Shown here: one piece after another, positions 11,090-21,984 of the stretch
Layout: each line of letters begins with the position of its first letter
Numbering within the stretch: the first letter of the stretch is position 1
Source: Kingdonia uniflora
Lineage: Eukaryota; Streptophyta; Magnoliopsida; Ranunculales; Circaeasteraceae
NCBI GenBank assembly: GCA_014058105.1
Contig: JACGCM010002780.1
Location: 1-64,000 of the forward strand
Reading direction: 5' to 3'
Length of the DNA stretch: 64,000 nucleotides
Program-made: the position numbers and the translations under genes
Notes under the pieces: generated by a model
Told to the model about the DNA's origin: nothing
Database searches by the model: none
Seen by the model: the letters and a program-made list of their open reading frames with translations, nothing else

Positions 11090-12154
11090 TAAAACATCCA
11101 ATTTTGGAATTTGTTTCATTTAGTGTCTAGAGTAGGCGTCAACATTATCTCGTGGTTATCCAACGTCAGAGAATACATGTGGAGCGACTACAGCTGGACT
11201 GACTGACTCTGAACAGGTAACTGGGTTTCTAACTATTTGTTCTAAAAAATCAAGCCAATGTATTTTACAGAGTATGAAAAAGTAATAAAAGTGTATTCTT
11301 AAAGAAAACATAAGTTTTTTTCGAATAACTTTTAATGTTGTTTGAATACTTCGCAACAGATAGAATTGTATTCGAATAGAATTACTTTTGTTCGAATAAC
11401 TTTCAATAGTTGCATTTATATTCGAATAAATTGATTGTTGCTCGAATAACTTTCAACAGTTACATCTCTGTTCGAATAGAGTAACTGTTGTTCGAATAAC
11501 TTTTATCAGATAGATTCCTGTTAGAATAGATTGATTTCTATTCGAATAGAGCCCGTGTTTTATGTTTTCCTTCTTAAGACATACTTGCCTTTTTCAAACT
11601 CTCACTTCTTGATAACCTATTTTTTGAGGGCTTGTCTTTTTTAGTGAAGAAAGATCCATCTTTGAGAGATTCAAGAGAGATTTAAAGTACTCAACTCTTG
11701 AATCAATCAATTGATCAAGAAACCTTAGTCATGCATTGAAAAACTGGATTGAAGATCTTGAGCAATTCAAGATTAGGAGCTTCGACGTGAGATTGGAGCG
11801 AGGCGTTGCGAGAACGCAGAATTGATTGCAAGAAGATTCATTGGAAGATAGATAACCATGAGAAGTGTTTATCGAGTCTGTAAGCGATTAAATTATTGTA
11901 ATTCTTTTTTAATAGTGGATTGTTTAGCTATCGGGTGATTCGATAGCGACCTGTGGGTTTTTTTCTTGAGAAAGGTTTCCCACAGGGTTAAAAATCTTTG
12001 CATTGTCTTTAATTTCCATTGCTTGCTTGACATTAGATAATCCTATCGACTTGAACTAGGTTAAACCTTGACCATTAATTCAGAGGATTTAGGATCTTTC
12101 GATTTAGATCTAAAATAATCGAAATTGGTTAGTCTCAGGCGACTAGTAATTTTA
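11090..12154 (+). repeat. copia 3' LTR with a 50-bp TTCGAATA array
   Basis: This is the partner of the 5' LTR. The terminal dinucleotides are TA and TA instead of TG and CA, each a single transition. Between 11371 and 11548 the motif TTCGAATA, or a one-base variant of it, recurs at 11371, 11391, 11421, 11441, 11471, 11491, 11521 and 11541. The spacing alternates 20 and 30 bp, giving a 50-bp tandem unit with two motifs each. Confidence 0.92.
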
Positions 12155-12159
12155 CTTTG
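12155..12159. repeat. target-site duplication, right (CTTTG)
   Basis: Exact partner of CTTTG at 940-944. Confidence 0.88.
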
Positions 12160-12566
12160 TATGTTGTAAGGGATTTTACAATTATGTTGTAATGGAATTT
12201 CTTTTTATGTTGTAATGGTACTTCAAATGTTTTTGTGTAATGGATTTTCTTTTTAATCCTCAAAACCCCACTCTTTTATGCCATACAACATAGTTTTGTG
12301 GTTAATGTCATGAAATGCATTTGTTATTATTTAATTTTTAAATGAGTAGACTTGTATTAACATTACTTGAACACTGTTTTATGGAAATTAGCCTTGGTTT
12401 AAACCCCCAACTCCTATCCACTTACCCCTTTTGACTAGTTTATGGGAATTTATCAGTCATTAATTACACCAAGTAACCCCCCAATGTGAATGCTTTTCAT
12501 TTTTAAAAGGTACATGTTTTTACTTCTTATTTCTCATCTCTTACTCTCAAAGGTGAAAGTTTCATC
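12160..12566. other. intergenic, right flank of copia
   Basis: AT-rich sequence with no gene seen. Phrases based on ATGTTGTAATGG recur two or three times near 12160-12240. Confidence 0.5.
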
Positions 12567-12935
12567 TTGTGTTTTTTCTCCTTTTTTCAAAAACCAAAAG
12601 TCATAGATTTTGACAGTGAGAATGAATGGATGTATGGGGATGGAACTGATTCTCCCAAGGCAACTAGGTTCTTCTTAAGTAATGAAGATGAAGAGGAGGA
12701 TGAGGAGACTAATGTTGTCTCAGACTCAAACTTTCATGGTTCATCTGTAGAGTCTGAGAATGAGTGGGATGATGGTATATCTGGCCCTGATTTTGATGAA
12801 ATAGAGATTAGAGATGCAAAAAAAGCAGAAGAAGAAGAAGAAGATGGTGAAGATGATGCAGAAGATGACATGGAGGATGGTGCAGATGGCAAGAAGAAAA
12901 AGAAGAAGAAGAAAGATGGTGGTGAGAAGAAATGA
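12567..12935 (+). other. acidic low-complexity open frame, doubtful gene
   Basis: An open frame encodes about 122 residues rich in Asp and Glu, ending in a Lys-rich tail (GKKKKKKKKDGGEKK). It opens with TTG; the first ATG is near 12628. I recognise no domain. Acidic stretches of this kind occur at the N-termini of Mutator-type transposases, but no transposase core follows. It could be an exon of a decayed gene or simply a purine-rich repeat (GAAGAAGAA) that happens to be open. Confidence 0.25.
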
Positions 12936-13263
12936 GATGGTAGGGAGAAGAAAGGAGATGACGAGGAGAAGGGAGATGGAGTTTAGATTATTGTGATATT
13001 GTGTTTTTAGTAAATGTGTTATTGTGTTATTGTGTTATTGTGTAAATTTTTTATTTTTCATTTGTTTTTCTTTTAGTTTGTGTTTTCAGTAAATGTATTA
13101 TTGTGTGTATTTTTTTCTTTTTATTGTTTACTATGGACAAAACCTAGAGTATTGTGATAGCTAGGTCTTCCCCATATTGTGATACCTAGAGTATTGTTGA
13201 CTGAAATTTATTGACTGAAAGATGTAAATGGACAAAGCCCCTACTGATGGTAGTCCGATTTGA

Positions 13264-13660
13264 TCAAACAGATTACACATTACAGGTCGATAATTGGTTC
13301 GTCTAATTTGACCAAACAGATTACATATCACTGATTGGCTATTGGTTCGTCCAATTCGACCAAACAGATTACATATTACATGTTACATATCACAGTACTT
13401 TTCTACTATCTCATGCAAAGTATTTCTATATACAAAATTATTGCTACAGCCAATTCGATCTTCTAAATACATTACAGGTCACTTATTAATTCTTCCCAAT
13501 TCGACTACCCATCTAGTACATTACAGGTCGGTTATTGGTTCGTCCAATTCGACCAAACAGATTACATATTACAGGTCGCTTATTGGTTTGTCCAATTCGA
13601 CCAAACAGATTACACATTGCAGATCCACAATTGGTTTATCCAATACATATACTAGATTAT
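13264..13660. repeat. 48-bp tandem repeat, two blocks
   Basis: The phrase CAAACAGATTACA recurs at 13265, 13313, 13361, 13554 and 13602. Steps inside each block are exactly 48 bp. The unit contains ATTGGTTCGTCCAATTCGAC, itself partly palindromic (ATTGG/CCAAT). The two blocks are separated by a diverged stretch at about 13385-13500. Open frames across it are products of the repeat. Confidence 0.8.
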
Positions 13661-13751
13661 AACACATTTTATTCAAATTGGCCACCAAGGCAATCAACTC
13701 ACATTGTACTCAGGGGGACCACAAAGCCTCAAAATTCCTAAAAACAAGCAT

Positions 13752-14272
13752 TGACGACATCGGTAAAAAGCCCATTAGGATCAAAACAACAACGTTAGGT
13801 AACAGCTAGATAATGACCTTCCCAACCAGCACCACTCGCCTATGATGCTTCTCGTGCTATTGGCTGAGAGCTGTCTTATGTAAGGAGTTTATTTTGCATC
13901 TCGGACTCAAGCTCTATCTTCAACTATCATACGACCACTCGACCTCGTCAACATACACGTGACACATTTATGGAAGACACATTATGGAGCAGGAGTTACT
14001 CAAGCCGTTACACAATCATTATGAAGACTCATCAAAACCATAACGTTGGTCATTAAAACAGATAACGGTCATATTATAAGACCTATAAATAGGTCCATAG
14101 AACTACAAATAAATGACAGACTTTTCCTATCAAGAAAGTCTCTACGAAACATCCTTGTAATAGCTAGCATTCTCAATAACATCTCTATCTCTTTCTAAAA
14201 TCCTCAAGAGAGGTCGTGGTTTTTAACCTATTCAAAGGTTTTCCACGCTAAACTTTGGTGTTAGTTATTATG
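13752..14272 (+). repeat. possible solo LTR related to the Tat LTRs
   Basis: The segment holds a TATA-like CCTATAAATAGG near 14090. It ends with GAGGTCGTGGTTTTTAACC...TTCAAAGG...TCCACGCTAAA, which closely parallels the end of element C's LTR (in reverse complement) and the shorter GAGGTCGTGGTTTTTC block of A and B. AGCAT occurs at 13747-13751 and 14273-14277, a candidate 5-bp duplication, and gives 521 bp, the same length as C's LTR. The right end lacks the usual CA, so the exact ends are uncertain. Confidence 0.45.
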
Positions 14273-14385
14273 AGCATTCTGGTTACATCTGGTATAAAGG
14301 CTAAGTCCGAATCCTAGAATTAGGCTATTACATGTGCCATCCTGATTAAGAAACAAACAAAGATTAAAAATAGTCAATGAATGTT

Positions 14386-14690
14386 ATTGTCGAGTAATGC
14401 AGAAGTCGACAAATTTTGTCTAAATAAATCAAACACTATTATCGACTTATTCAGTAAGCGACAATAAAGTACTAGAAATTGTCGACACATTTCATTTCGA
14501 CAATTTGTTAGCATGTATTTTGTCGACTTATTTAGTATTTGACAATTAAGTACTAATAAATTGTCGAAAACAAAAAACATCGACAAATTCTGAGATAAAA
14601 TCATACACTAATTGTCGATACAACACAAATCGACAAGTATACATATGTATATCCTCACATTATGTGGTCTATTTGTCGATGTTGTGATTA
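14386..14690. repeat. cluster of TGTCGA/TCGACA motifs
   Basis: Within about 300 bp the short motif TGTCGA or its complement TCGACA, with close variants (ATCGACTT, GCGACAAT), recurs about a dozen times on both strands, spaced 15-40 bp. Dense subterminal motifs of this type are typical transposase-binding regions of CACTA (En/Spm) elements. No CACTA terminus or transposase was identified, so this may be a remnant end. Confidence 0.5.
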
Positions 14691-14699
14691 TATTTCAAT

Positions 14700-17150
14700 T
14701 TTGGGGAAAAATTCTCGAAACTTTTGATTCAGAAAAGAAGAAGAAGAAAGAGGCGTAATGGCTTTGTGCGGGAAAATTTAAAAAAGAAGAAAAAGAGAAG
14801 ATGATAAAACCCCCAAACCCAATTACAAATGGGAAGATTACGGTTTCTCAGATGTAAATTGAGAAGTACATTGTTCTACAATTGCAATACCAAAACCAAA
14901 AAATATTTCTCAAAGGGATGAGGGTGATGGATAACCGGGAGAGAAAGAGAGTGAGTGAGAGACTTGTTTTTGTGCCTCCCTAGCACCTCTGAAAATGACG
15001 ATGAGAGGGGAAGACTGTCGGAGATGATGGTGATCGATGACCGGCAGAGAGAGTGAGAGTGAGCGAGAGATTGATGAGATTTCAGAGGGTACTGTTCGAG
15101 TTTTGAATGTATCTTCCACGTAGACAATTGTTGCCACCTAATTTATTTTTCCTTCTAAAAAATAATCAGCCCTGTTGTATGAATTGAGTGTAGGGAGAGT
15201 ATAGCTGAATCCTTTCCCCTTGAATTAAACAGTTTCTGCACCAACTCCAGGCAGGCACTGTTGGAGATGGTATCGTAGACTATTTTCCAACTCCGTCTCC
15301 CACTCCTTTTTATTCACTCCAAACAAAATAGCATCTAAAAATCCAAAAACAACAACATAGTTAGGGGTAAATCCGTGTGCCAGAATCAGCTCGAGTTGCT
15401 TAAGCATTAGGTATTTGTTTCTTTGATTTCTCCACTTAATTGATTCCCACTCAACCATGAAATTTAGGTTTATTTTTTTGCATTTTCTCATATTGGTCGA
15501 TAGGGTTAATAATTTACACATTCAAATAAACAGTTCTACATTGCCTATCCGACCTCCCACATTTCCGCGACACCTGTTATATTTTAGCTTGTGAACATCC
15601 TAATGACGCCTTTTGTGTTAAAATTTCATGCACCTATTCTAGGTATACTTATGTTTAAAAACGTACGTATGTATGTTTGAGGAGATCAACCATTACATAA
15701 AAAAAAATAGTGTATTCTTTACACACACGTAATGAACATTTTTCATAGGATTAAGAGAAAAGGAAATGAATAGATATGTACAGGGCTAGGTAAGAGACTA
15801 GTCATTTTCACTTAGTCCAACACAGATAATTCCTTTCACTTATTGCAATGGTGTGATAAACACATTGAAGAATATAATGGATCCAGACCTGGTTCATGTA
15901 CTTAAATGGGTCCGTTGCAAGCGTTTTATTCCACTAATAGGATGTTTATGAACCACTCACATTCTCCACAACAATATGAGATAGGTAAGTGAAACGGTAG
16001 CATGACCAAATCCGGTAATAGCAGGAAGGGGTACACCAAGATTAGCCTACGTTTATTTTTATTTTTATATTGTTTTTAGGTATTAAAGTTTGTATTGAAA
16101 TATTGCTCTATGTGTTGTTGCCTAAATATTTGTGTATATGTTGCTTTACTATTGTGTAAGAATGTACTAATTTGCTATTCATGAAAGGTTGTTTATTTAT
16201 ATTTGTTGTTAAAGTTAAAGAACATGCAACTGAAAATACTAAACTTATCCCCCAGAAATGCAAAGATGCTTACTATAATTTTTTTGAGGATATAATGCTT
16301 ACCAGAGTAACATCATATTTTGTTATGAGATTTGACGGCCGCACGTAACAGACTTAATCAATAGTTCAACAACTTACTAATTTTATGAGAGTAGTGAAAC
16401 ATTAAATAGAGAAGCATACATGATACAACCAAAAATATGATTTCATTAATTTTATAGTTTTTTTAACATATACAGTACATACATTTTTTTTGCTACTGCA
16501 AGCAGGGGTTATGGCAAGACCCCTTGACCAGGCTTTATAAAGAAAATTACATTTTTTCGTATGAAGTTCCCTTCGTATCCTCCTCAATTATAGATTTAAT
16601 GTTTGAGGCCAAGGAACTAGCAGAATAGATACAGTCACCCATATTTACATGAGAAGAGCATAACAAAATAGCTACCCTATTATAGACATTCTTGAGATTC
16701 TTGTATTAGCTTATATAGCTGCTTATGCCATGTGATAGCATTTCCAAGGAGCATCCTTGACATTCTTCATGTCATTTAGTGTGGACTTGGAGCTGGTTGC
16801 TACTATGAGTCTACCTGATGTGGCACCTCCCTCATATGGTCGTCTACCTCCGTGTGACCTATGTTTATTTGATGCTTTATGTTTTATGCTTTAGCTTAAG
16901 CTCTGTTGGAGAGGTTCAATGTGGGTTATTAGCAGTTTCCCAATTTAAGTAGAATTGTATTTCAATTAGAATTGTGTTCTATAAAAGGGGAGGTCTAGGT
17001 TATTGGTTTCTTAGTTAATTCAGTTAAGTTAGTTTTGTTTAGAAAAAAAGTTCTAATTAATAAAATTAGGGTTCCTCAAGAACCTAATTCCTTTTAGTTA
17101 ATCTGGTGTTCTTCTTGATTATTGGCTTCCGCATAATTAGTTTACATCAC
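14700..17150. other. gene-free region
   Basis: No frame with a recognisable family. GA-rich stretches near 14730-15080 create false frames. At 16970-17150 there is a TATA-like TTCTATAAAAGGGG followed by a hairpin TTAGGGTTC...GAACCTAA, which may be the end of a decayed LTR; I cannot define its borders. Confidence 0.5.
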
Positions 17151-17598
17151 TACCCATCCCAGTCTACAGTGCTAACTCGATGCCTCTTTTAGTGCCCTGT
17201 AGCTCATGGTAGTTTGCAGTGACTAGTTTCACCTTCTTTCTGAAACTTAAGATGCAACTTCCTCTATCATCTCTGAAAATACCCCCATATTGCCCACTCT
17301 ATGCCTTTAGATTCCCATGAATGTTAAGCTTTTATAGTGCCTATTTGGGGGATTCCATTTGTACCATTTTTGGGATTTTGATGTAAAATTCAGGTTTAGG
17401 TTCCAGACCGACCCCCCCCCCCCATATTTGTCTTAATTTAGGAGTGTATTGTATTGCTCAGCTTGCACAGCTAACTTCCATGCATATCTGTTTGAAAGTA
17501 GTACTAGCATCAATTGTTTCCCTGAACACAGCATTGTTTCTACTCCTCTGTACATGGTATACCATGGCTGCTAAGGTTGAGTTCAGCTCGCTTATAAG

Positions 17599-18184
17599 TT
17601 ATAACATTTTCCCAATCCAGCTAAGTGTTGTTATGAAGCACTTCTCTTGTATCCAGTGCCATATGTGCTTTGCATAGGAGCAGCCTGTAAATAGATGATT
17701 AGCACTTTCACTACTACTGCTGTTGCATATAGGACAGTTAGAGTTGTCAACCACCCTTCTCTGCATGAGGAAATCTTGAGTAGCTAGGCCCACTCATAGC
17801 TTTCCACAGGAGGAATCCATGCCTTGGAACAACATTTTTGTTCCAGCATAAGTCAAAAGACTTAGAAACTGACATTCTTGCTTTCAGCTTACCAACTATA
17901 GCTGCTGCACCTGAGTACTTACCCTTATTTTGTGAGGCCCATACCATTCTGTCTTGATCGTTCGAGTTTGGAGATATTTTAGGCAGGTCATTGCATATAT
18001 CAGGTCTAAGCATGTGTCTCACATGGTTAGGTATGTTCCAGATCCCATTTTGAATGAGCTTAGACATCTTAATATTGAAACCGAGATAGGAGTTATATTG
18101 GAAGTGAGATTCAAACTTGTTAATGAGGGCACCACTATCATGCCAAGGATCTTGCCCAAAGTAGGTTTGTTCTCCGCTGCATAA
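17599..18184 (-). pseudogene. LINE zf-RVT (C-terminal zinc) domain
   Basis: The zf-RVT family (reverse transcriptase zinc-binding) is recognised by WNKNVVPRHGFLLWKAM (about 17870), then CPICNSSSSESANHLF and a final HIWHWI. It is split between two frames near 17770, so at least one frameshift is present. This domain follows the RT in plant LINEs and is probably involved in RNA binding. Confidence 0.82.
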
Positions 18185-18552
18185 TTAATGTTTTGTGTAC
18201 CCAGTCTTGTTCCCTAGTTCTTAACATCATTTTCCAAGTCCATGAGCAGTTAGAAAGAATCTTGACTGACCAAAAGCTTTTGTTCTTAAGAAGGTGAGCG
18301 TGCACCCGTTTAGACCATTTACCATCTTCACAAGAGGCCACCTTGAATGTTTACTTCATTATAGCAGCAGTGATCCGCATTTGAAGTCTTCTCACACCTA
18401 ACTCTCCCTCCCTCACTAAGGGGCTGCAGATCTCATTCCATGACATAGGGGTTGCCTTCTTTGGTTTATCATTGCCTTGCTACAGAAATTTGGTACAAGT
18501 AGCTTCTATCTTGTTAAGAGTAACCCTGAGGAAGCATGAAGACACTAATCCA

Positions 18553-19777
18553 TTAGATGTGCCTACTAAGCAGCACTGCTTTAATAAGCTGTAATCTCCC
18601 TGCAAAAGAAAGAAATTTGTTCGTCCATTTATGGATTATGGCAATGATCTTGTCTATCAATCTATTACAATCCTCGGCCCTCAACCTTGTAGAGGTAAGA
18701 GGAAGCACCAAGTATTTGAAAGGCAAGATCTTTTCATAAAACCCCAACACAGAGCATATCACGTCTCTCTCTCTCCCTCTTCAACCCTATCGAAGTACAA
18801 GGCAGATTTAGTGTAGCTGGCTTCAAGCCTTGTGAGAGAATAGAACACTTTGATGCCTTACCTAACTGAGTGTGGTGAAATAAAATCCCCTTTGGAAGAA
18901 CATCAATAAATCATCTGCATATACTAAATGTATAAGCAACGGTAGGGAACATCTGTAGTGTGGTATCAATGTGGTCTCTACTACCTTGGACTCCAATAGT
19001 AACCCCATACTCTCCATGACCATCACAAATTGGTAAGGAGACATGAGGTCTCTTTGCCTTAACTCACTCTTCCCTTCAGAAACCCTTCCAGAGCTTCATT
19101 AACTGAGACTGAGTAATAGGGAGTAGTGATGCATTCAATGATCCACCAATGAATGTACTTGAAAATTGCGAGCTTCCCTTTCTACTACACCGTATCATAG
19201 GCCTTTTCAAGATCTATTTTAGCTGTACACCTTGCCTGTGTAGACTCCAAGTGGTATCCTCTAAGCAACTCATGTGCCATCAAAAGATTATCAGATATGC
19301 TTCTACCTTGTACAAAAGTACTATCACTCACCAGAGGAGATATAACCTTCCTAAGTCTCTTAGTAATGACTTTCGATATTACTTTGTACAACACATTGCA
19401 GCATGAAATAGGTCTGCAGTCACCAAAAGTGGAGGGTTTTGAACTTTTGGGACTAGAGTGATAATTTTGACATTAATTATTTTTAACATTTTACCACTTT
19501 TGAAGAAGTTTTGAATGGCAACAATAAACTCCTTGACTATTACCCAATTGTGTATAAAAAAACAAAGAGTTGTATCCATCAGCCCAGGAGCCTTTGTGTT
19601 CTTAATGCCTGTGAGAACTTCAAATATCTCCTCCTCTTGGACTTCACCAGCAAGGTATTCATGCTCACTACTGTCCACTTTCCCCTTGAAAGGTAACATT
19701 TTTATGCTTTCACTATCATTGCCGTTGCGACCAGCAAGGTATAATGCTTTTACTATCATTGCTGTTGCGACCAGCAA
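18553..19777 (-). pseudogene. LINE reverse transcriptase
   Basis: RT blocks in order: LKNTKAPG-like start (IKNTKAPGL, near 19620), FVQGRSISDNLLMAHELL (about 19300), KIDLEKAYDTV (about 19190), LVYADDLLMFF (the Y-A-D-D box, about 18915), then KYLVLPLTSTRL and KWTNKFLSFAGRLQLIKAVL (18700-18560). The catalytic aspartates in DLEKAYD and YADD are retained, but the ORF is cut by several frameshifts. Confidence 0.85.
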
Positions 19778-19800
19778 GGTATAATGCTTTCACTATCATT
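19704..19800. repeat. 40-bp short tandem duplication inside the LINE
   Basis: ATGCTTT followed by ACTATCATTGCYGTTGCGACC recurs at 19704 and 19744, with a partial third copy at 19784, exactly 40 bp apart. It interrupts the RT N-terminal region and must postdate the insertion. Confidence 0.8.
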
Positions 19801-20145
19801 ATACCTTGAAAATACTCCACAAATTTCTTAGCTAATAGTATCATGGCCAGTAATCATGTTCCCCATCTTGTCTGTAATGCCAACAATGGTCTTAGTTGCC
19901 CTTCTGTCTTTCACTGCATTATGGAAAAATTTGTATTCGAATCTCCTACCTTAATTCAATCAATCCTGGATTTCTGCTGAACTAAAGCTTCTTCATGCAG
20001 AGCATGTCCATAGTACTCCTTGTATGCTATTTTATCTCTTGCCATAACTTCAGTATTTGAAGGTTGCCCTTGTAGCTCCATCTGAACTCGTTCCAGTTAC
20101 TCCCTTGCGTGTGTTCCTTACTCTTGTCTTGGTCCACTGCCTATA

Positions 20146-20757
20146 CTACCTTTTGAGATTCTTCAACTTGCAGCATATAGTGTACATAGGGTTGCCATAA
20201 TACCTGGTGTTCCAACCTTCTTCTACTGTATCCATGAAGCCCTCGCCATGAACCCAAAAGTTGAAGAACTTGAATGGTTTGGATATGTTGACTTGAAGGG
20301 AGTACATAGAGCTCCCGTAAGGACTGTGATCAGAAGAAGCTGTGCGGAGACAGACTGCTTCAGCATTAGGAAAGAGCTCACTCCATTCTTCATTCACTAG
20401 TACTCTGTCTAGCTTCACCATCATGTCTGTATGGTCAACCTTTATTTTGGTCCATAATGAATTGCAAGCCTGAAACTATGCTTTTATTTAGGAGCTAAAT
20501 ATTCCAAAGGAGTAATTATTATAAGAACTGATTCTTGGACAGTATGTTTTTTGACACCAACTCAATACTCTTCCCTGGTTAGGCAGGTTCATGCTGCTGC
20601 TGGTATCTAGGAACTCTGCAATTTTTTTATTGAGTGACATTGGCATCACTGTCTGTGTGTATGCGTGGCAATGCGGCTCAGTGATAAATAATATGTCGAA
20701 TATCATGGGCCCTAACAATACCTTTGACTTTGACTTGCATTGATGGTATCTCTTCAA
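20146..20757 (-). pseudogene. LINE endonuclease, C-terminal part
   Basis: VKLDRVLVNEEWSELFPNAE followed by SSDHSP is the end of the apurinic endonuclease domain of plant LINEs, with the final catalytic S-D-H intact. A second fragment (20757-20488, IFDILFITEPHCHAYTQTV) is upstream and less certain. The N-terminal catalytic residues were not found. Confidence 0.75.
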
Positions 20758-21984
20758 CCCTTTCAGTGAACAAGTCTGTCATTGTGAGGAAGATGAAGAT
20801 GTGACTTTGTGAGGGTGATGGGTTTTTTACCCATGTCCAGTCCGTATGTATGGCAGTACCTAGGATAATTGATGCTTTTCAATTCAAAGCAGGGGTACAA
20901 ATAAGTTTTATTTAGTTTGGAATCAGCTCTGGTGACACTGTTGTATGGTGTTGTGAAGTCCTTTGTTGGCTAATGATATCTTTGTAGAAGTCGATGATAT
21001 AATTTTTTCTTCCCTTGATATTCTTCATGCATGTCTTTCAGCACCCTTGGTATCTCAGTTGTTGGGGGACTAGGTAACCTTGTATCTTCTTTTCTTTTTT
21101 GCCTGATTTGGGTCGTCTAGAAGAACGTCCCTGGTTAAGTATTGTAAATAAGACTTTGAACAGTCGCAGGCATGCCACACAATTATTGTAAGGTATCAGC
21201 TTCTTTTCTGATAGAAGGTCAGTAGTGTGCTCTCATTTCAGCCTAAGGTATTTTTTCTTTGCTCCTTGGGTTGTTTATCTTGCTGAGTGTTTAGAGTCTT
21301 TAGACTAGGATGTTGCAAGAAATCAATTACAATTTTTTTCACCAGTCTATTTCACCAAGTTTTGTCACACGTGGGGCACGTGAGAACGGGTAATAAGTGC
21401 TTCTTGTTTTACTGTTTGTATAATGGCCTTCTATCTTGTGAGAGCTACTTTGGTGGGGAGAATAGCTACAGCCTCGGCCTGTTTGTCATCTATCGCATAG
21501 GGTGTGATATAAGGTTTTTAAGAACTCTCTCAAGTATTGTGCATTGATTCTTTATGCTCTTAGGCTGATCTCTTTTAGGGATAGGAGTCTGTCTTTGAAT
21601 TCCCATATCTCAAATATTTATTTTGATCTAGTTTTTCCATCTCTCCAACATTTTCTTTAGATTCTCTTTGAAACTATTTTCTTACTTTTGATTTTCTCTC
21701 TCTACAAATTATATCTCGTTAATTTTACTCCTAGATTTAGGCTAATTTTTACTGGATTTCATCCATCTATAGGTTTCTCCCACTATTTCTAATTTTCCCT
21801 CCAAATTCTGTCTTTCCCTGTTTCTCCATATTAAGTCTCGAGTTTCTACTTCTCAGTTCTCACTGTTGGGTTTCACACTAAATATTTACAATTTAAGATT
21901 TTCTGTCTGAGTTTCTGCGAGCAATCTTTTGGAGATATGACTGGGTTTTGAAAGTTATATGGTTTCATTTAAATGTGCTCCCCA
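20758..21984. other. gene-free region, possible LINE 5' remnant
   Basis: On the minus strand near 21140-20920 a Lys/Arg-rich coding remnant (GRSSRRPKSGKKEKK) could be the end of a LINE ORF1 or a linker. Otherwise nothing is recognised. Confidence 0.35.

Larger units (their letters stand above)
945..12154 (+). mobile_element. full-length Ty1/copia retrotransposon, SIRE/Maximus-like
   Basis: The element is 11.2 kb with LTRs of 1069 and 1065 bp, a 5-bp CTTTG duplication on both sides, an initiator-Met-tRNA-type primer binding site, and a polypurine tract before the 3' LTR. Domain order is gag, protease, integrase, reverse transcriptase, RNase H, which is the copia order. A third ORF lies between pol and the 3' LTR on the same strand, and LTRs of about 1 kb are typical of the SIRE/Maximus lineage; the lineage call is inferred from these traits, not from a phylogeny. 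The 5' LTR begins TG and ends CA, whereas the 3' LTR has TA at both ends, each one transition away. The copy cannot encode its own proteins: gag-pol carries 18 in-frame stops. Confidence 0.93.
17599..20757 (-). mobile_element. degenerate LINE (plant L1 type)
   Basis: Fragments of one non-LTR retrotransposon ORF2 are read on the minus strand in the right order: endonuclease end (20424-20146), reverse transcriptase (19777-18553), then the zf-RVT zinc domain (about 18067-17599). Many frameshifts and stops separate them. The 3' end with its poly(A), expected as poly(T) on the plus strand, was not found. The 5' end and ORF1 are not clear, although Lys-rich coding remnants may continue to about 21140. 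Confidence 0.85.

Noticed and set aside
13342..13741. Plus-strand frames rich in RPNRLHIT
   Set aside because: Translation of the 48-bp repeat.
16790..17150. LTR ending near 17150 with TATA box and hairpin
   Set aside because: No partner LTR, no TG/CA borders and no duplication found; left as a note in the gene-free entry.
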